Assembly: GCA_964427895.1 (NCBI GenBank)
Contig: CAYRUZ010000002.1
Span: 105,291 to 169,290 of the forward strand
Direction: 5' to 3'
DNA length: 64,000 nt
Source of the DNA: CAYRUZ01 sp964427895
GTDB lineage: Bacteria > Patescibacteriota > Gracilibacteria > Peribacterales > Peribacteraceae
Shown here: one piece after another, positions 32,947 to 41,426 of the stretch
Layout of the letters: every line of letters starts with the position of its first letter
Position numbering within the stretch: position 1 is the stretch's first letter
Notes under the pieces: generated by a model
The model's database searches: none
The model's input: the letters and a program-made list of their open reading frames with translations, nothing else
What the model was told of the DNA's origin: nothing
Program-made: the position numbers and the translations under genes

Positions 32947-35250
32947 TCAATTCTCGTCCCGTTGTGGGCCTTTTGCCTTCTTCGCTGCACCGGAGCCAAC
33001 CAGAGAAGGCGAATCCGGCGCTTCATTTTCCGATTGGCTAAGCATCCAAGAAAAGAATGACATCCAGTTCGTTCCAGGTTTAAAGACGCGTTCTTGCTTG
33101 ACATACCATCGATATAGTGTGAGGAATCTATCAGAGTGCAAAGACAAGTCTCCAAGCTCAATCCCGAGAATGCCGTCACGATGTGCAAAGGTGTACAACG
33201 GCGTGTACAGGAAGATAGCGGGGACGTCGCGCTTAAGAACGGCCTGGAGTTTCGTGAGTGCATCGGCCCGTTCCTTCTCGTCCACCGTGGAGCGGATAGT
33301 CTCCAGCAGGGTATCTGCTTCGAACGAGGAGTACTGCGAGAGGTTATAGGCGTCGAGCTTCAACTCGTTGCGGTTCGTCGTGTTCTTCTGCATGCCGCTC
33401 GTATGCCAGTACGGATAACTGTCGAGGTTATCAAGCAAGGATTGCCCGAAAAGGAGGACGTCGTAGTCGCGCAGGAGTAAGCGCTCCTCGAACGCCTCGC
33501 GGGTTGCGGGTATCTCGATGTTCACCTGCACGCCGAGTTTGGCCCATTGCTCTTTCACGTCCTCCGCGACGCGCTTGTAATCAGGAGGCGAGGGACTGGT
33601 GAGCAGCGTGAGCACGAGCAGTTTGCCCGCATCATTCACGCGCGTGCCGATGGGGTCCTGCGGCGTACGCAAACGAAGGAAGCCGCGCTCGAGCGTCAGG
33701 TCCTTCACCGTGATGCGCTGATCCGCAGGAATCTGGTTGTTGCGCGACTGAACGAATTGCGCCAGCAACTGCTGCTCGCCGTCCGCGAGCCGATAATCGT
33801 CCGCATTCGTGGTACGCCAGATATAGAATGAATCGATGATGCGTCCGGTTTCATCGTTGAAGCGCACGAGATTTTCACCCAAGGCCAAGGCGCCGGTGCC
33901 GCTCCCTCCGGGAATATTCACAAACCAGCTTCCGCTGGCCGTGCTGTCGGACGTGACTTCCAACCCGTTGACGAAAAGCTGCTTGCGGTCGCCAAAACTT
34001 CCGGTGACGCGCAGTGTCGCTCCCGTCTGCAACAGCACGATGGGGCTGAGCTTGAATGGGCCGACATCATTGGCCTCCTTTTGTTCGAGCAGATGTTGGA
34101 GACGGATTTTTTCTGGGAAATACCACTGCGACTCGAACAGTGCACCTTGGGCTGCATCGGGATCGAAGTGATAGCGCCAGTCGGAATTGTCGATTTCCAA
34201 AAGGGGAGTATCGACGATCGCGGCGTTGACCAGCATGTCGGAAATTTCCTGCTTGTTCGTTCCCAGCTGCAGTCCGAGACGCAGATTTTTATCTTTCAGC
34301 GCCGAGCGAGAAAGATTGAAGAAGAGTCCGACGTACTGGGGGAGACTGTAGTTGCGAGCTTTGAAGCGGCTCGGAATGGCGGGTTCGCCTTGGTCATTGT
34401 GGGGAACCAGCCGAATGCCATCGAGATCCTGCAGATCGCTCAGCAGGCTCTGGTAGTCCGGGAAGATGCGGAACACCACGCGGTCGAGGCGGTACGCCGG
34501 CGGCAATGCGCGGGGAAACCGCTCGAGTGTGACTTCCACGTTCAACTCGGTCTGAATAAGGGACTTGAATCGATAGGGTCCGGCGCCGATGGGCTCGAGC
34601 CCGAAGTCGATCGCTTGGTCGAGATTGCCAACGGGAATGTGCGCGAACGACATTTGCGGAAGCAGTCCCAGGGTGAGATTGCTCGGGAAGAAGTGATACG
34701 GCTCATCAAGGATGAAACGCACCGTGCGGTCATCGACCTTTTCGATCGTCACGCCCTGGAAGTTCTGGCGGAGCAGCGTGTTGGGAAAAGCGGGATCCTG
34801 AATGGTTTTGAACGTGAACACGACGTCGTCCGCCGTGACGGGGTGCGGCGTTTTTTCGCTGTGGTCATGCCAGTAGATGTTGTCCTTCAAATGCGCCGTG
34901 TAGACCTTGCGGTCTTTGGACATCTCCACCGTGGCAAGGTCATCCTCTATCTGTTTCGTCTGCGGGTTGTACCGTAGCAAACCTGCGAAAACGAGGGAAA
35001 CGATGTCGCGATTGACGTCATTGTTCACCGTAAACCACGGATTCCAGGGCAGAAGTTCTCCGACCGATCCTTCAATATACGTGCCACCCGTGGTGGGCAC
35101 GAGGATGGTACTGTCCCAATAAAAACGCATCAGCAGGATGCAGAGACTGCCGACAAAGGCGACGCCGAGCCCTACGAGGATCCATCGCTCCCACCGGACC
35201 ACTCCCGTGATGAATCGCAGCGCGAAGCGTTTTAGATGCGCACGAACCAT
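32947..35250 (-). CDS. Membrane-anchored oligopeptide ABC transporter substrate-binding protein (SBP family 5)
   Basis: A 767-residue protein, long for the OppA/DppA family (about 540). An N-terminal transmembrane helix (about 24-46, WILVGLGVAFVGSLCILLM) anchors it instead of a lipobox. Family motifs are GLLRYNPQTKQIEDDLATVEMS, WHDHSEKTPHPVTADDVVFTFKTI and IGAGPYRF. A beta-rich insert of about 150 residues (around 395-540, with VTGSFGDRKQLFVNGLEV) interrupts the fold, and a charged tail follows the end. No permease or ATPase genes are adjacent. The start overlaps the secG end by 19 bases, so the pair is co-expressed. An upstream in-frame start at 35280 is possible. Confidence 0.85.
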   Translation of the reverse strand: MVRAHLKRFALRFITGVVRWERWILVGLGVAFVGSLCILLMRFYWDSTILVPTTGGTYIEGSVGELLPWNPWFTVNNDVNRDIVSLVFAGLLRYNPQTKQIEDDLATVEMSKDRKVYTAHLKDNIYWHDHSEKTPHPVTADDVVFTFKTIQDPAFPNTLLRQNFQGVTIEKVDDRTVRFILDEPYHFFPSNLTLGLLPQMSFAHIPVGNLDQAIDFGLEPIGAGPYRFKSLIQTELNVEVTLERFPRALPPAYRLDRVVFRIFPDYQSLLSDLQDLDGIRLVPHNDQGEPAIPSRFKARNYSLPQYVGLFFNLSRSALKDKNLRLGLQLGTNKQEISDMLVNAAIVDTPLLEIDNSDWRYHFDPDAAQGALFESQWYFPEKIRLQHLLEQKEANDVGPFKLSPIVLLQTGATLRVTGSFGDRKQLFVNGLEVTSDSTASGSWFVNIPGGSGTGALALGENLVRFNDETGRIIDSFYIWRTTNADDYRLADGEQQLLAQFVQSRNNQIPADQRITVKDLTLERGFLRLRTPQDPIGTRVNDAGKLLVLTLLTSPSPPDYKRVAEDVKEQWAKLGVQVNIEIPATREAFEERLLLRDYDVLLFGQSLLDNLDSYPYWHTSGMQKNTTNRNELKLDAYNLSQYSSFEADTLLETIRSTVDEKERADALTKLQAVLKRDVPAIFLYTPLYTFAHRDGILGIELGDLSLHSDRFLTLYRWYVKQERVFKPGTNWMSFFSWMLSQSENEAPDSPSLVGSGAAKKAKGPQRDEN

Positions 35251-35450
35251 TGCAGCACGGGGATGGCGAAGAAGATACACGACAGGATGATGGACACCCT
35301 GTACAAGACCTTCTCGGCCCCTCTGCGTTGCACGTACGTCACGCCGCTGCCGCCGAATGACTGCGAGAGACCCGACGCGCGCTGCTGGATGAGGATGCTC
35401 GCAATCAGGAGCAGAGCCACCGGAACCTCAATGAAATCGAAAATCTGCAT
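35232..35450 (-). CDS. secG: Preprotein translocase subunit SecG
   Basis: A 72-residue SecG with two transmembrane helices (about 5-23 and 50-70) and the connecting loop LIQQRASGLSQSFGGSG, a clear SecG signature. It supports SecYEA-driven protein export. TACACT eight bases before the ATG is a likely -10. It overlaps the downstream substrate-binding protein gene by 19 bases. Confidence 0.92.
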   Translation of the reverse strand: MQIFDFIEVPVALLLIASILIQQRASGLSQSFGGSGVTYVQRRGAEKVLYRVSIILSCIFFAIPVLQWFVRI

Positions 35451-35553
35451 ACCCGAAGAGTGTAGGCGGCCGCCGACGGAAAGGCAACCGCTCCGAAGCC
35501 CGTAAAAGAGCGAGATTTCCTGTTTGGACAGCCCCTGATACACTCCGTGTGAT

Positions 35554-35574
35554 TCGGGCGGTTAGCTCAGCTGA
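35554..35574 (+). repeat. Truncated 5' copy of tRNA-Val
   Basis: A stretch of 21 bases is identical to 35645-35665, that is two leader bases plus the acceptor 5' strand and D arm of the tRNA-Val gene 91 bases downstream. The copy then diverges into a hairpin (CACGGC/GCCGTG, 35576-35598) and never supplies an anticodon or 3' half. It is a tRNA remnant or a partial duplication. Confidence 0.75.
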
Positions 35575-35646
35575 CCACGGCGAAGCTTGCGAGCCGTGAA
35601 ATGGAAAATAAGCGGTCCTTGCTGAGAACTGTACTATCACTTCATC

Positions 35647-35723
35647 GGGCGGTTAGCTCAGCTGATTAGAGCACCGAGCTTACACCTCGGGGGTCACAGG
35701 TTTGAATCCTGTACCGCCCACCA
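35647..35723 (+). tRNA. tRNA-Val (anticodon UAC)
   Basis: A 77-base cloverleaf with encoded CCA. The acceptor GGGCGGT/ACCGCCC and anticodon stem CCGAG/CTCGG are perfect, and the loop CTTACAC gives anticodon TAC. The T stem is ACAGG/CCTGT. The next gene begins seven bases after the CCA, so they may share a transcript. Confidence 0.96.
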
Positions 35724-35729
35724 TCTCCC

Positions 35730-36251
35730 ATGGCGATCTCCACCTTCCGCATCAAGGCAAACTGTACGCACGACGACCTGCTCCGGTCCTATCGGCTGTA
35801 CGTCACATCCGTTTTTCACCGCAGCTGGGCCATTCGCGCCATTGTGACCCTCATCGTCGTTTGCGCGGGACTCCTTCTCTTGCTCGGTTCGGTAAGGTTC
35901 GGGGGTGCGTTTTTGGCGTTCGCCGTCTTTTATTGGTTCGCCGTCCCGGAACTCTCGTTGCTGGGATACCGCAAGTACATCAAGACCCTGCGTCCGCAGT
36001 TCGTCTTCACGTCCACGCCGCAAAAAATTTCCATTGCGAACGTCACCAAGAGCGCGAAAAGCAACATCAGCAGCGAAGTCACCAGTAATTGGAAGGCGTT
36101 GATCGCCGTCATCGAGGATCGGCACACGTTCTGCCTGCTGCTGCATCCGCGCATCTACGTGCTTCTTCCCAAGCGGTTCTTTGCTTCCGAATACGAACTC
36201 ACTGCCTTACGCGATTACGCGAAAGCAAAACTCGCCGCAAAGCACGCGTAA
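35730..36251 (+). CDS. YcxB-like membrane protein
   Basis: A 173-residue protein with two adjacent transmembrane helices (about 35-53 and 56-75) and a cytoplasmic C-terminal domain ending FCLLLHPRIYVLLPKRFF, matching the pattern of the YcxB-like C-terminal domain (a PH-like fold). Function unknown. It starts seven bases after tRNA-Val and precedes the M29 aminopeptidase by 18 bases. Confidence 0.72.
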   Translation: MAISTFRIKANCTHDDLLRSYRLYVTSVFHRSWAIRAIVTLIVVCAGLLLLLGSVRFGGAFLAFAVFYWFAVPELSLLGYRKYIKTLRPQFVFTSTPQKISIANVTKSAKSNISSEVTSNWKALIAVIEDRHTFCLLLHPRIYVLLPKRFFASEYELTALRDYAKAKLAAKHA

Positions 36252-36269
36252 TTTCCCCCTTCGCACGAT

Positions 36270-37376
36270 ATGGATCCCCGCATCACACAGCTCGCCACCC
36301 TCATCCTCGACCACTCGCTGCAACTAAAGAGCGGTGAGCACTTGGTGATCTGCGCGTCGGACATGAGTCAGATGGATTTATTGCGCGAATGCTACCGTTT
36401 GGCACTCGGACGGGACGCGTTGGTGCATGTCGACATCCATCACATCAGCATGTATTTACAAAGGGCGGATCACGGCGGCTTGTTTAAGACGTTCCTGCAT
36501 GCTGCATCAAACGACACTCTTTCACGTCCGGCACCCATGATGCGCGAGACCATCGCATGGGGGCAGAAATTCCTGCTGCTCAACAGCGTGCATAACCGCA
36601 GTTTCCTCTCGGACGCGGATCCGAAGAAGATCGCCCAATGGCGGCGCGTCACGTCCGAGGACTTCGCGCCGATTCTGAAGAAAGACCGCTGCGTCACGTA
36701 TCTGCCCACGCTTGGCACGGCGCAGAACGCACACATGTCGCTCGAGGATTTCGAGGCGTTCTACTACGACGCGGTCCTCGTCGACTATGCGAAAATGGGC
36801 AAGCAGATCCGCGTCGTCCAAGACATTTTGGACAACGGCAAGCGCGTGCACATCCGCGCGAAGGATACGGAGCTGACCATCGGCATCGAAGGACGCTTGG
36901 CGGCCGGTGCCGATACCGGCAGGCGCAACCTTCCGGACGGGGAGTGCTTCATCGCGCCCCAGGAAGACGTCACCGAAGGAACCATCAGCTTCGAGCTGCC
37001 GCAATCCAAAGACGGCCATGAGATGACCAACGTCAAACTCCGCTTTGAGAAGGGGCAAATCGTCGAGGCTTCGGCGGAAAACGGGGCCGAGCACCTGCAT
37101 GCGGCCCTTGAGGATCACCCGAACAACCGCCGCTTAGGCGAGCTCGGCATCGGCCTCAACCCACGCATCGACCGCTACATCCGCGATACCATCTTCGACG
37201 AAAAGATCCTCGGCACGTTCCACATCGCGCTCGGAAGCGCCTACGACTACGAACGGGGAGGAGGACCCAACAAAGGCACGATCCACTGGGATTTGGTCAA
37301 AGACATGCGCCACAAAGGCAGCGAATTGCGCGTCGACGAAACGATCATCCTGAAAGACGGCGTCCTGCAGGTGTGA
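36270..37376 (+). CDS. M29 family aminopeptidase
   Basis: A 368-residue member of the M29 (aminopeptidase T/PepS) family, with the N-terminal nucleotide-like half (ILDHSLQLKSGEHLVI) and the metal-binding C-terminal half. Likely cobalt/zinc ligands are in LPDGECFIAPQEDV, ENGAEHLHAAL, LGELGIGLNP, FDEKILGTFHIALG and GTIHWDLV. It removes N-terminal residues from peptides in the cytosol. Length and motifs match the family. It abuts the convergent pilin-like gene. Confidence 0.88.
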   Translation: MDPRITQLATLILDHSLQLKSGEHLVICASDMSQMDLLRECYRLALGRDALVHVDIHHISMYLQRADHGGLFKTFLHAASNDTLSRPAPMMRETIAWGQKFLLLNSVHNRSFLSDADPKKIAQWRRVTSEDFAPILKKDRCVTYLPTLGTAQNAHMSLEDFEAFYYDAVLVDYAKMGKQIRVVQDILDNGKRVHIRAKDTELTIGIEGRLAAGADTGRRNLPDGECFIAPQEDVTEGTISFELPQSKDGHEMTNVKLRFEKGQIVEASAENGAEHLHAALEDHPNNRRLGELGIGLNPRIDRYIRDTIFDEKILGTFHIALGSAYDYERGGGPNKGTIHWDLVKDMRHKGSELRVDETIILKDGVLQV

Positions 37377-37697
37377 TTATCCGCGCAACGACTCGAAGAT
37401 CTGGCGCATCAGGTCGATGATGTCCGTGAAGCTCAGATCGAAGGGAATATCGAGCAGGCGGCTAACGCCTGCCACTGCGAAGAACGCGAGGAAGGTGACG
37501 ATGAGACCGATGATCGAGTAGCGAATGGTCTGCATCGCCTTCTTGATGGATTCCTCGTTGCCAGCGGACAAGATGAAGGTAATGCCACCCCAAATGATGA
37601 ACGCGAGGCTGAGGATGGACGCCGCGATGAGGGCGAGAGCGAGGAAAGTGGTGACGATTTGGAGCACGCTGCCGTTTTCAAGAAGATCGCGAAGCAT
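37377..37697 (-). CDS. Two-helix pilin-like membrane protein (T4SS-pilin/TrbC-VirB2-like)
   Basis: A 106-residue protein with two long hydrophobic helices (about 13-38 and 58-78) around the turn GGITFILSAGNEESIKKAMQ. This arrangement is that of the T4SS_pilin family common in Patescibacteria. No signal-peptide processing site is clear. The leader CCCCTCCCCT sits immediately before the ATG, with CATAAT ahead of it. No other conjugation or type IV secretion gene is in the window. Confidence 0.65.
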   Translation of the reverse strand: MLRDLLENGSVLQIVTTFLALALIAASILSLAFIIWGGITFILSAGNEESIKKAMQTIRYSIIGLIVTFLAFFAVAGVSRLLDIPFDLSFTDIIDLMRQIFESLRG

Positions 37698-37708
37698 AGG
37701 GGAGGGGA

Positions 37709-37981
37709 TTATGCGTTATTGGGCTCGAGAATTTTCAAATTGATGCGCTGCTGCTGGTTGCCTCCGAGCAAACGGAGCAACGTGCGCAAGGCGCGAACTG
37801 TCTGGCCTCCTTTGCCGATGAGCTTACCCATATCGCGCTCACTCACTTTGACCGTGAGAAGCACGCCGAGTTCATCGATTTTGGACTCAATGGCCAAATC
37901 GCCGTGGTCTTCCACGATCGATTCAAGTACGTACCGAAGGAACGCGAGTCCCGGTGTAGCGTCGCTGGGCTGGCTAGACAT
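37709..37981 (-). CDS. khpA: KH-domain RNA-binding protein (KhpA-like)
   Basis: A 90-residue single KH protein. The GxxG loop is in MGKLIGKGGQTVRALRTLL, preceded by strand VLLTVKVSE. KhpA binds RNA, often as a partner of KhpB, and affects cell division and translation. The gene order rpsP-khpA, 37 bases apart on the same strand, is classical and supports the call. The start at MSSQPSD is preferred over an upstream in-frame ATG. Confidence 0.9.
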   Translation of the reverse strand: MSSQPSDATPGLAFLRYVLESIVEDHGDLAIESKIDELGVLLTVKVSERDMGKLIGKGGQTVRALRTLLRLLGGNQQQRINLKILEPNNA

Positions 37982-38018
37982 GTGTGCTGGAGGATACCCC
38001 ATGCGGGGGGCCTTGTCA

Positions 38019-38390
38019 TCAGGCTGCGGGCGCAGCCTCGGCAGCCGGAGCGGGGGCGGCGGGGGCCGGAGCTGCTGCTGGAGCAGCCGGAGCCTCCTCC
38101 TCTGGGTTCTTCGACTTCTGCTTGGCGTACCGTTGGATATGGGGCTCCATACCCTTCACGCCGGCCTTCTTGAGCAGACGGGCGACCGTATCGCTCGGCT
38201 TTGCACCCTTGCTCATCCAGTGCGAAATGCGATCCTCCTTGAACTGGAGAACCACCGGATTCTGCTGCGGCAGATAGTGTCCGACGATTTCGTTGAACTT
38301 TCCTTTGACGGGGCGAGCTTTCTCGGCGACGACGAGTCTGTACGTCGCGAGGTTGCTGCGGCCGGTGCGCTGGAGGCGAATGACGAGCAT
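38019..38390 (-). CDS. rpsP: 30S ribosomal protein S16 with long Ala/Pro tail
   Basis: A 123-residue S16. The core (1-85) is typical: MLVIRLQRTGRSNLATYRLVVAEK, then FNEIVGHYLPQ and KGAKPSDTVARLLKKAG. The last 30 residues are an unusual low-complexity tail of Ala, Pro and Glu. The usual length is 80-90, so the tail is an addition. The start codon is fixed by the conserved N-terminus. dciA lies 48 bases upstream. Confidence 0.95.
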   Translation of the reverse strand: MLVIRLQRTGRSNLATYRLVVAEKARPVKGKFNEIVGHYLPQQNPVVLQFKEDRISHWMSKGAKPSDTVARLLKKAGVKGMEPHIQRYAKQKSKNPEEEAPAAPAAAPAPAAPAPAAEAAPAA

Positions 38391-38438
38391 GTGGGACGGC
38401 AGTGTAGGGATAGCTCCGAAGGCGTGCAAGCCGTTTTT

Positions 38439-38747
38439 TTAGTCCGGACGGCTCACCCGGATGTCTTTGACCCCTCCTTTGGGGCATTCTCGCTCCAAAT
38501 AGACCGTCAGATTCGTGCGCAATTGGGCGATTTCGTGCAAAGCGATCGAATGGGCGCAGTTGATTGTGAGCACCCCGTCTTTAAAGGTACGGACGCTGAC
38601 CGCTTCGGCGATTGCCGGGGCCTGTTCTTCGAGCCAGCGCTGGGCAAGCAACACGACAAGTGCCGACTGCGCGTGCACTTTCAAACCGCGCTTGGCCAAA
38701 ACCCGGGGGAGGAGAGTATTCAGACGCTCGATAGTTCGAGTGTACAA
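38439..38747 (-). CDS. DciA-like (DUF721) helicase-loader protein
   Basis: A 102-residue protein containing the DUF721/DciA domain: LNTLLPRVLAKRGL, then the strand-turn-strand FKDGVLTINCAHSIALHEIAQLRTNL. DciA loads the replicative helicase DnaB in bacteria lacking DnaC; dnaB is elsewhere in this window. The start is uncertain: a TTG at 38747 gives the full domain, and TACACT lies just inside the frame, so the true start could be slightly downstream at an unusual codon. Confidence 0.75.
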   Translation of the reverse strand: MYTRTIERLNTLLPRVLAKRGLKVHAQSALVVLLAQRWLEEQAPAIAEAVSVRTFKDGVLTINCAHSIALHEIAQLRTNLTVYLERECPKGGVKDIRVSRPD

Positions 38748-38853
38748 GGAAGGACAACGCGAGACACGGAACGACGCACGATTTTACGGTGTTGTCTATT
38801 GCATGGCTTCTGGCGCGAACGTAATACTCAGCGCATTCCCTTTCCCACTACGT

Positions 38854-40323
38854 ATGCTTCCTTTTACGAAAATTCGGTTCACGCGCACCGTCGTCGCCGC
38901 CCTCACGGTCGGAATGGCGCTTGGCGCGACCGGTATGAACTTCGCCTCGGCGGCGCTTCGTGGTTCCGCCATTTTCCCGGATGTGCCCTCGACGACCTTC
39001 GGTGATGCAGCCATCGGTCGCATGTACGAACTCGGCATCATCCACGGATATGCCGACGGACGGTTCGGTAAAGATGATTACGTCACGCGCGAACAACTCG
39101 CGGTGATGTTCGACCGATACATCAACGGCGACTCCGTCAGCTCGTCGTCGAGCAGGAGCTCCAGCCGCAGCTCGTCGAGTTCGTCTTCCAGCAGCTCAAG
39201 CAGTAGTTCTTCGAGCATCGCGTCCATCCCGCCCCAGGGCGCCATCCGCTTCACTGCCGGAGGATATACGGTGAATGAGAACGCCGGTTCGGCCAGCCTT
39301 ACGATCGTCCGCACGGGCGGCAAAGCCGGCGCCGTATCGGTGACCTACACAATGACCGGCGGAACGGCCATCGCCGGAACCGATTACCCGGCCACCACCG
39401 CGACGCTCGACTTCTTGAGCGGCGAGAGCAGCAAGACGTTCACTGTGCCCATCACCGATGACGCAAGCGCCGACGGGCCTCGCACTGTCACCGTGGTTCT
39501 GCGCAATCCCACGAACGGAGCAATCATCGCGGATCCGTACGTCACCACGATCAACATTACCGATAACGAAGGCGGATCCAGCACGAGCTCCTCGAGCAGC
39601 AGCGTGTTCACGTCTTCGTCGTCGTCCGTCTCCGCGGGCGCAGCTGGAACGCTCGGCTTCAACGCCACCGCGTACTCGATCGGCGAGAAGAGCGGCTCCG
39701 TGACGATCACAGTCGTCCGCACCAACGGAAGCGCCGGCGCGGTATCCATCAACTACGCAACGAGCAACGGTTCCGCGACCAATTCCAACTACGTCACGGC
39801 CAACGGAACGCTCTCCTTCGCCAACGGCGAAACATCGAAGACATTCACCGTGACGCCGATCAACAACGAAAGCGCCGACGGACATAAGACCGTCACGCTC
39901 ACGTTGAGCAATCCTTCTGGCGGAGCCGTCGCGGCCTCGCCGAACACGGCGGTCCTCACGATCATGGATGATGAAGTGCAAGCCTTCGGTTCAGGCGCAT
40001 TCAAGTTCAGCGCAGCGTCCTACACCGGTCATCGCACGGCTGGCAAAGTGGTCGTCACGGTACAGCGCGTCGGCGGAGCGCAGGGGTCCGTAACCGTCAA
40101 CTACACGACGGCGGACAACACCGCGCACTCCGGAACGGAGTACAGCGCTTCTGCAGGCACGCTGACCTTCCTTGCGGGAGAGTCCTCCAAGGACATCACC
40201 ATCGCCCTCAATACATCCGCGGTGGTAAGCACCGACAAGAACTTCACCGTCACGCTCAGCGGCGTGACCGGACAGGCCTCGCTCACCGACCCGATCGCAA
40301 CCACGGTGAACCTCGCCGACTGA
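38854..40323 (+). CDS. S-layer-homology protein with three Calx-beta domains
   Basis: A 489-residue exported protein. The signal peptide (1-33) ends at FASA. A single SLH domain (about 36-88) has FPDV, YELGIIHGYADGRFG and VTREQLAVMF. A serine/arginine tract (about 93-122) links to three Calx-beta domains of about 105 residues (about 128-245, 262-378 and 385-489), with repeated GTDY- and FANGETSKTFTV-type motifs. SLH domains bind secondary cell-wall polymer and Calx-beta domains often bind Ca2+ in adhesins. An in-frame ATG at 38803 is an alternative start. The 5' end is divergent from dciA. Confidence 0.85.
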   Translation: MLPFTKIRFTRTVVAALTVGMALGATGMNFASAALRGSAIFPDVPSTTFGDAAIGRMYELGIIHGYADGRFGKDDYVTREQLAVMFDRYINGDSVSSSSSRSSSRSSSSSSSSSSSSSSSSIASIPPQGAIRFTAGGYTVNENAGSASLTIVRTGGKAGAVSVTYTMTGGTAIAGTDYPATTATLDFLSGESSKTFTVPITDDASADGPRTVTVVLRNPTNGAIIADPYVTTINITDNEGGSSTSSSSSSVFTSSSSSVSAGAAGTLGFNATAYSIGEKSGSVTITVVRTNGSAGAVSINYATSNGSATNSNYVTANGTLSFANGETSKTFTVTPINNESADGHKTVTLTLSNPSGGAVAASPNTAVLTIMDDEVQAFGSGAFKFSAASYTGHRTAGKVVVTVQRVGGAQGSVTVNYTTADNTAHSGTEYSASAGTLTFLAGESSKDITIALNTSAVVSTDKNFTVTLSGVTGQASLTDPIATTVNLAD

Positions 40324-40343
40324 TAAACCATCACAGTACGAAC

Positions 40344-40373
40344 AAAAGGAGGACGGGCAACCGTCCTCTTTTT
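40344..40373. terminator. Terminator between SLH and glycosyltransferase genes
   Basis: A GAGGACGG/CCGTCCTC stem (40349-40356 with 40361-40368) with loop GCAA, flanked by A and T runs, so it is usable in both directions. Confidence 0.88.
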
Positions 40374-41409
40374 ACACCTGAGCGAGAAGCAGTGCCTCCA
40401 ATTGCTCCGCTGCCGCCTGCCATTCCCACCGACGCACGGGCGTGCGATCAACGGGCGGATTTCTAAGCGCCTGCATCAACGCGTCGTGCGTGATTGCCTC
40501 CAAGAAACGCGCGTGCGAATCGTCGGCGATGACATCGGGGATCGCGGATTGCCGCGGTGCGATGACGGGACAGCCGCAGGCAAGAGCCTCGACGAGCGGA
40601 AGACAAAAACCCTCGTACGCCGATGCGGTGACGCAAGCGACGGCACCCGAATACAGGGCGGGCAGTTCCTGGTCGGCGACGTCACGAAGCAGCCGCGCGT
40701 TGGGTGGCAGAGTGACGGCATCGAATTCTTTTCCTCCACCCACTACCGCGAGGAAGGCGCCGCCGTTCAGGGACGAAACAGCAGAAAGAAGAAGAGCGAC
40801 GTTTTTGTGCTGTTTGGCATTTCCGACGTACACGAAATACCGAGCGGGCAAATCATGTTTCGCGCGCAACGCAGAAATGACGGAATCGGTCTGCGGTTGA
40901 AAGTGCGCTTCCACGCCTTCACCGATGACATGGACGCGGCGCGCGACGTTCGTTCCGTACTCCTGCTCAATCTCGCGCGCGACGAACGGCGTGACAGCAA
41001 CCACGGCGCGAGCCGAGGAAACGGCGCGCTGCATTAGCAAACGGTACGCCGCTCGCTTAAGGGGCGACGCGGCATTCGGATAGCGATGAAGGATGAGATC
41101 GTGCACGGTAACGACCGCCGGGAGCGGGCAGAAGAACGGAACGTTGAAATGCGGGGAAAAGAGGAGGTCCGCTTTGGTGGACAGAAGCACTCCGGGCAAA
41201 CGCAATTGTTCCGCGAGGCTGTAATGGGGGATATCCGCAGGGACGACGGTGACTTCCAGTCCTTTGAGCCATTCCTCTTTTTCGCTGCGAACCAGCAAGA
41301 CGTACTCGGCTCCGCGGCGCTCCACCAAGGCACGAGCCATCGAACGCGTGTAGCGCCCCAGACCCGCGTGGAGCCCGGCGAATCGACAGTCGATGACGAT
41401 GCGCGGCAT
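40372..41409 (-). CDS. Glycosyltransferase, GT4-type
   Basis: A 345-residue GT-B enzyme. The N-terminal domain has RFAGLHAGLGRYTRSMA and VTVHDLI; the C-terminal donor-binding domain has FVYVGNAKQHKNV and the EX7E motif in EGFCLPLVEALACGCPVIAP. It transfers sugar from a nucleotide sugar, probably for surface polysaccharide. The start at MPRIVIDCRFAG is supported by TATGAT exactly six bases upstream. It is divergent from prmC, with a shared -10 block. Confidence 0.88.
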   Translation of the reverse strand: MPRIVIDCRFAGLHAGLGRYTRSMARALVERRGAEYVLLVRSEKEEWLKGLEVTVVPADIPHYSLAEQLRLPGVLLSTKADLLFSPHFNVPFFCPLPAVVTVHDLILHRYPNAASPLKRAAYRLLMQRAVSSARAVVAVTPFVAREIEQEYGTNVARRVHVIGEGVEAHFQPQTDSVISALRAKHDLPARYFVYVGNAKQHKNVALLLSAVSSLNGGAFLAVVGGGKEFDAVTLPPNARLLRDVADQELPALYSGAVACVTASAYEGFCLPLVEALACGCPVIAPRQSAIPDVIADDSHARFLEAITHDALMQALRNPPVDRTPVRRWEWQAAAEQLEALLLAQV

Positions 41410-41426
41410 ACGGGTATCATAGCGCC
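41410..41426. promoter_or_regulatory. Shared divergent -10 for the glycosyltransferase gene and prmC
   Basis: The 17-base spacer holds TATCATA at 41415-41421. Read on plus, TATCAT is six bases from the prmC ATG; read on minus, TATGAT is six bases from the glycosyltransferase ATG. Both transcripts would be leaderless and mutually exclusive. Confidence 0.55.

Noticed and set aside
39139..39220. Serine-codon repeat tract as a CRISPR-like or satellite repeat
   Set aside because: It is a coding low-complexity Ser/Arg linker in the SLH protein, in frame and without spacer structure.
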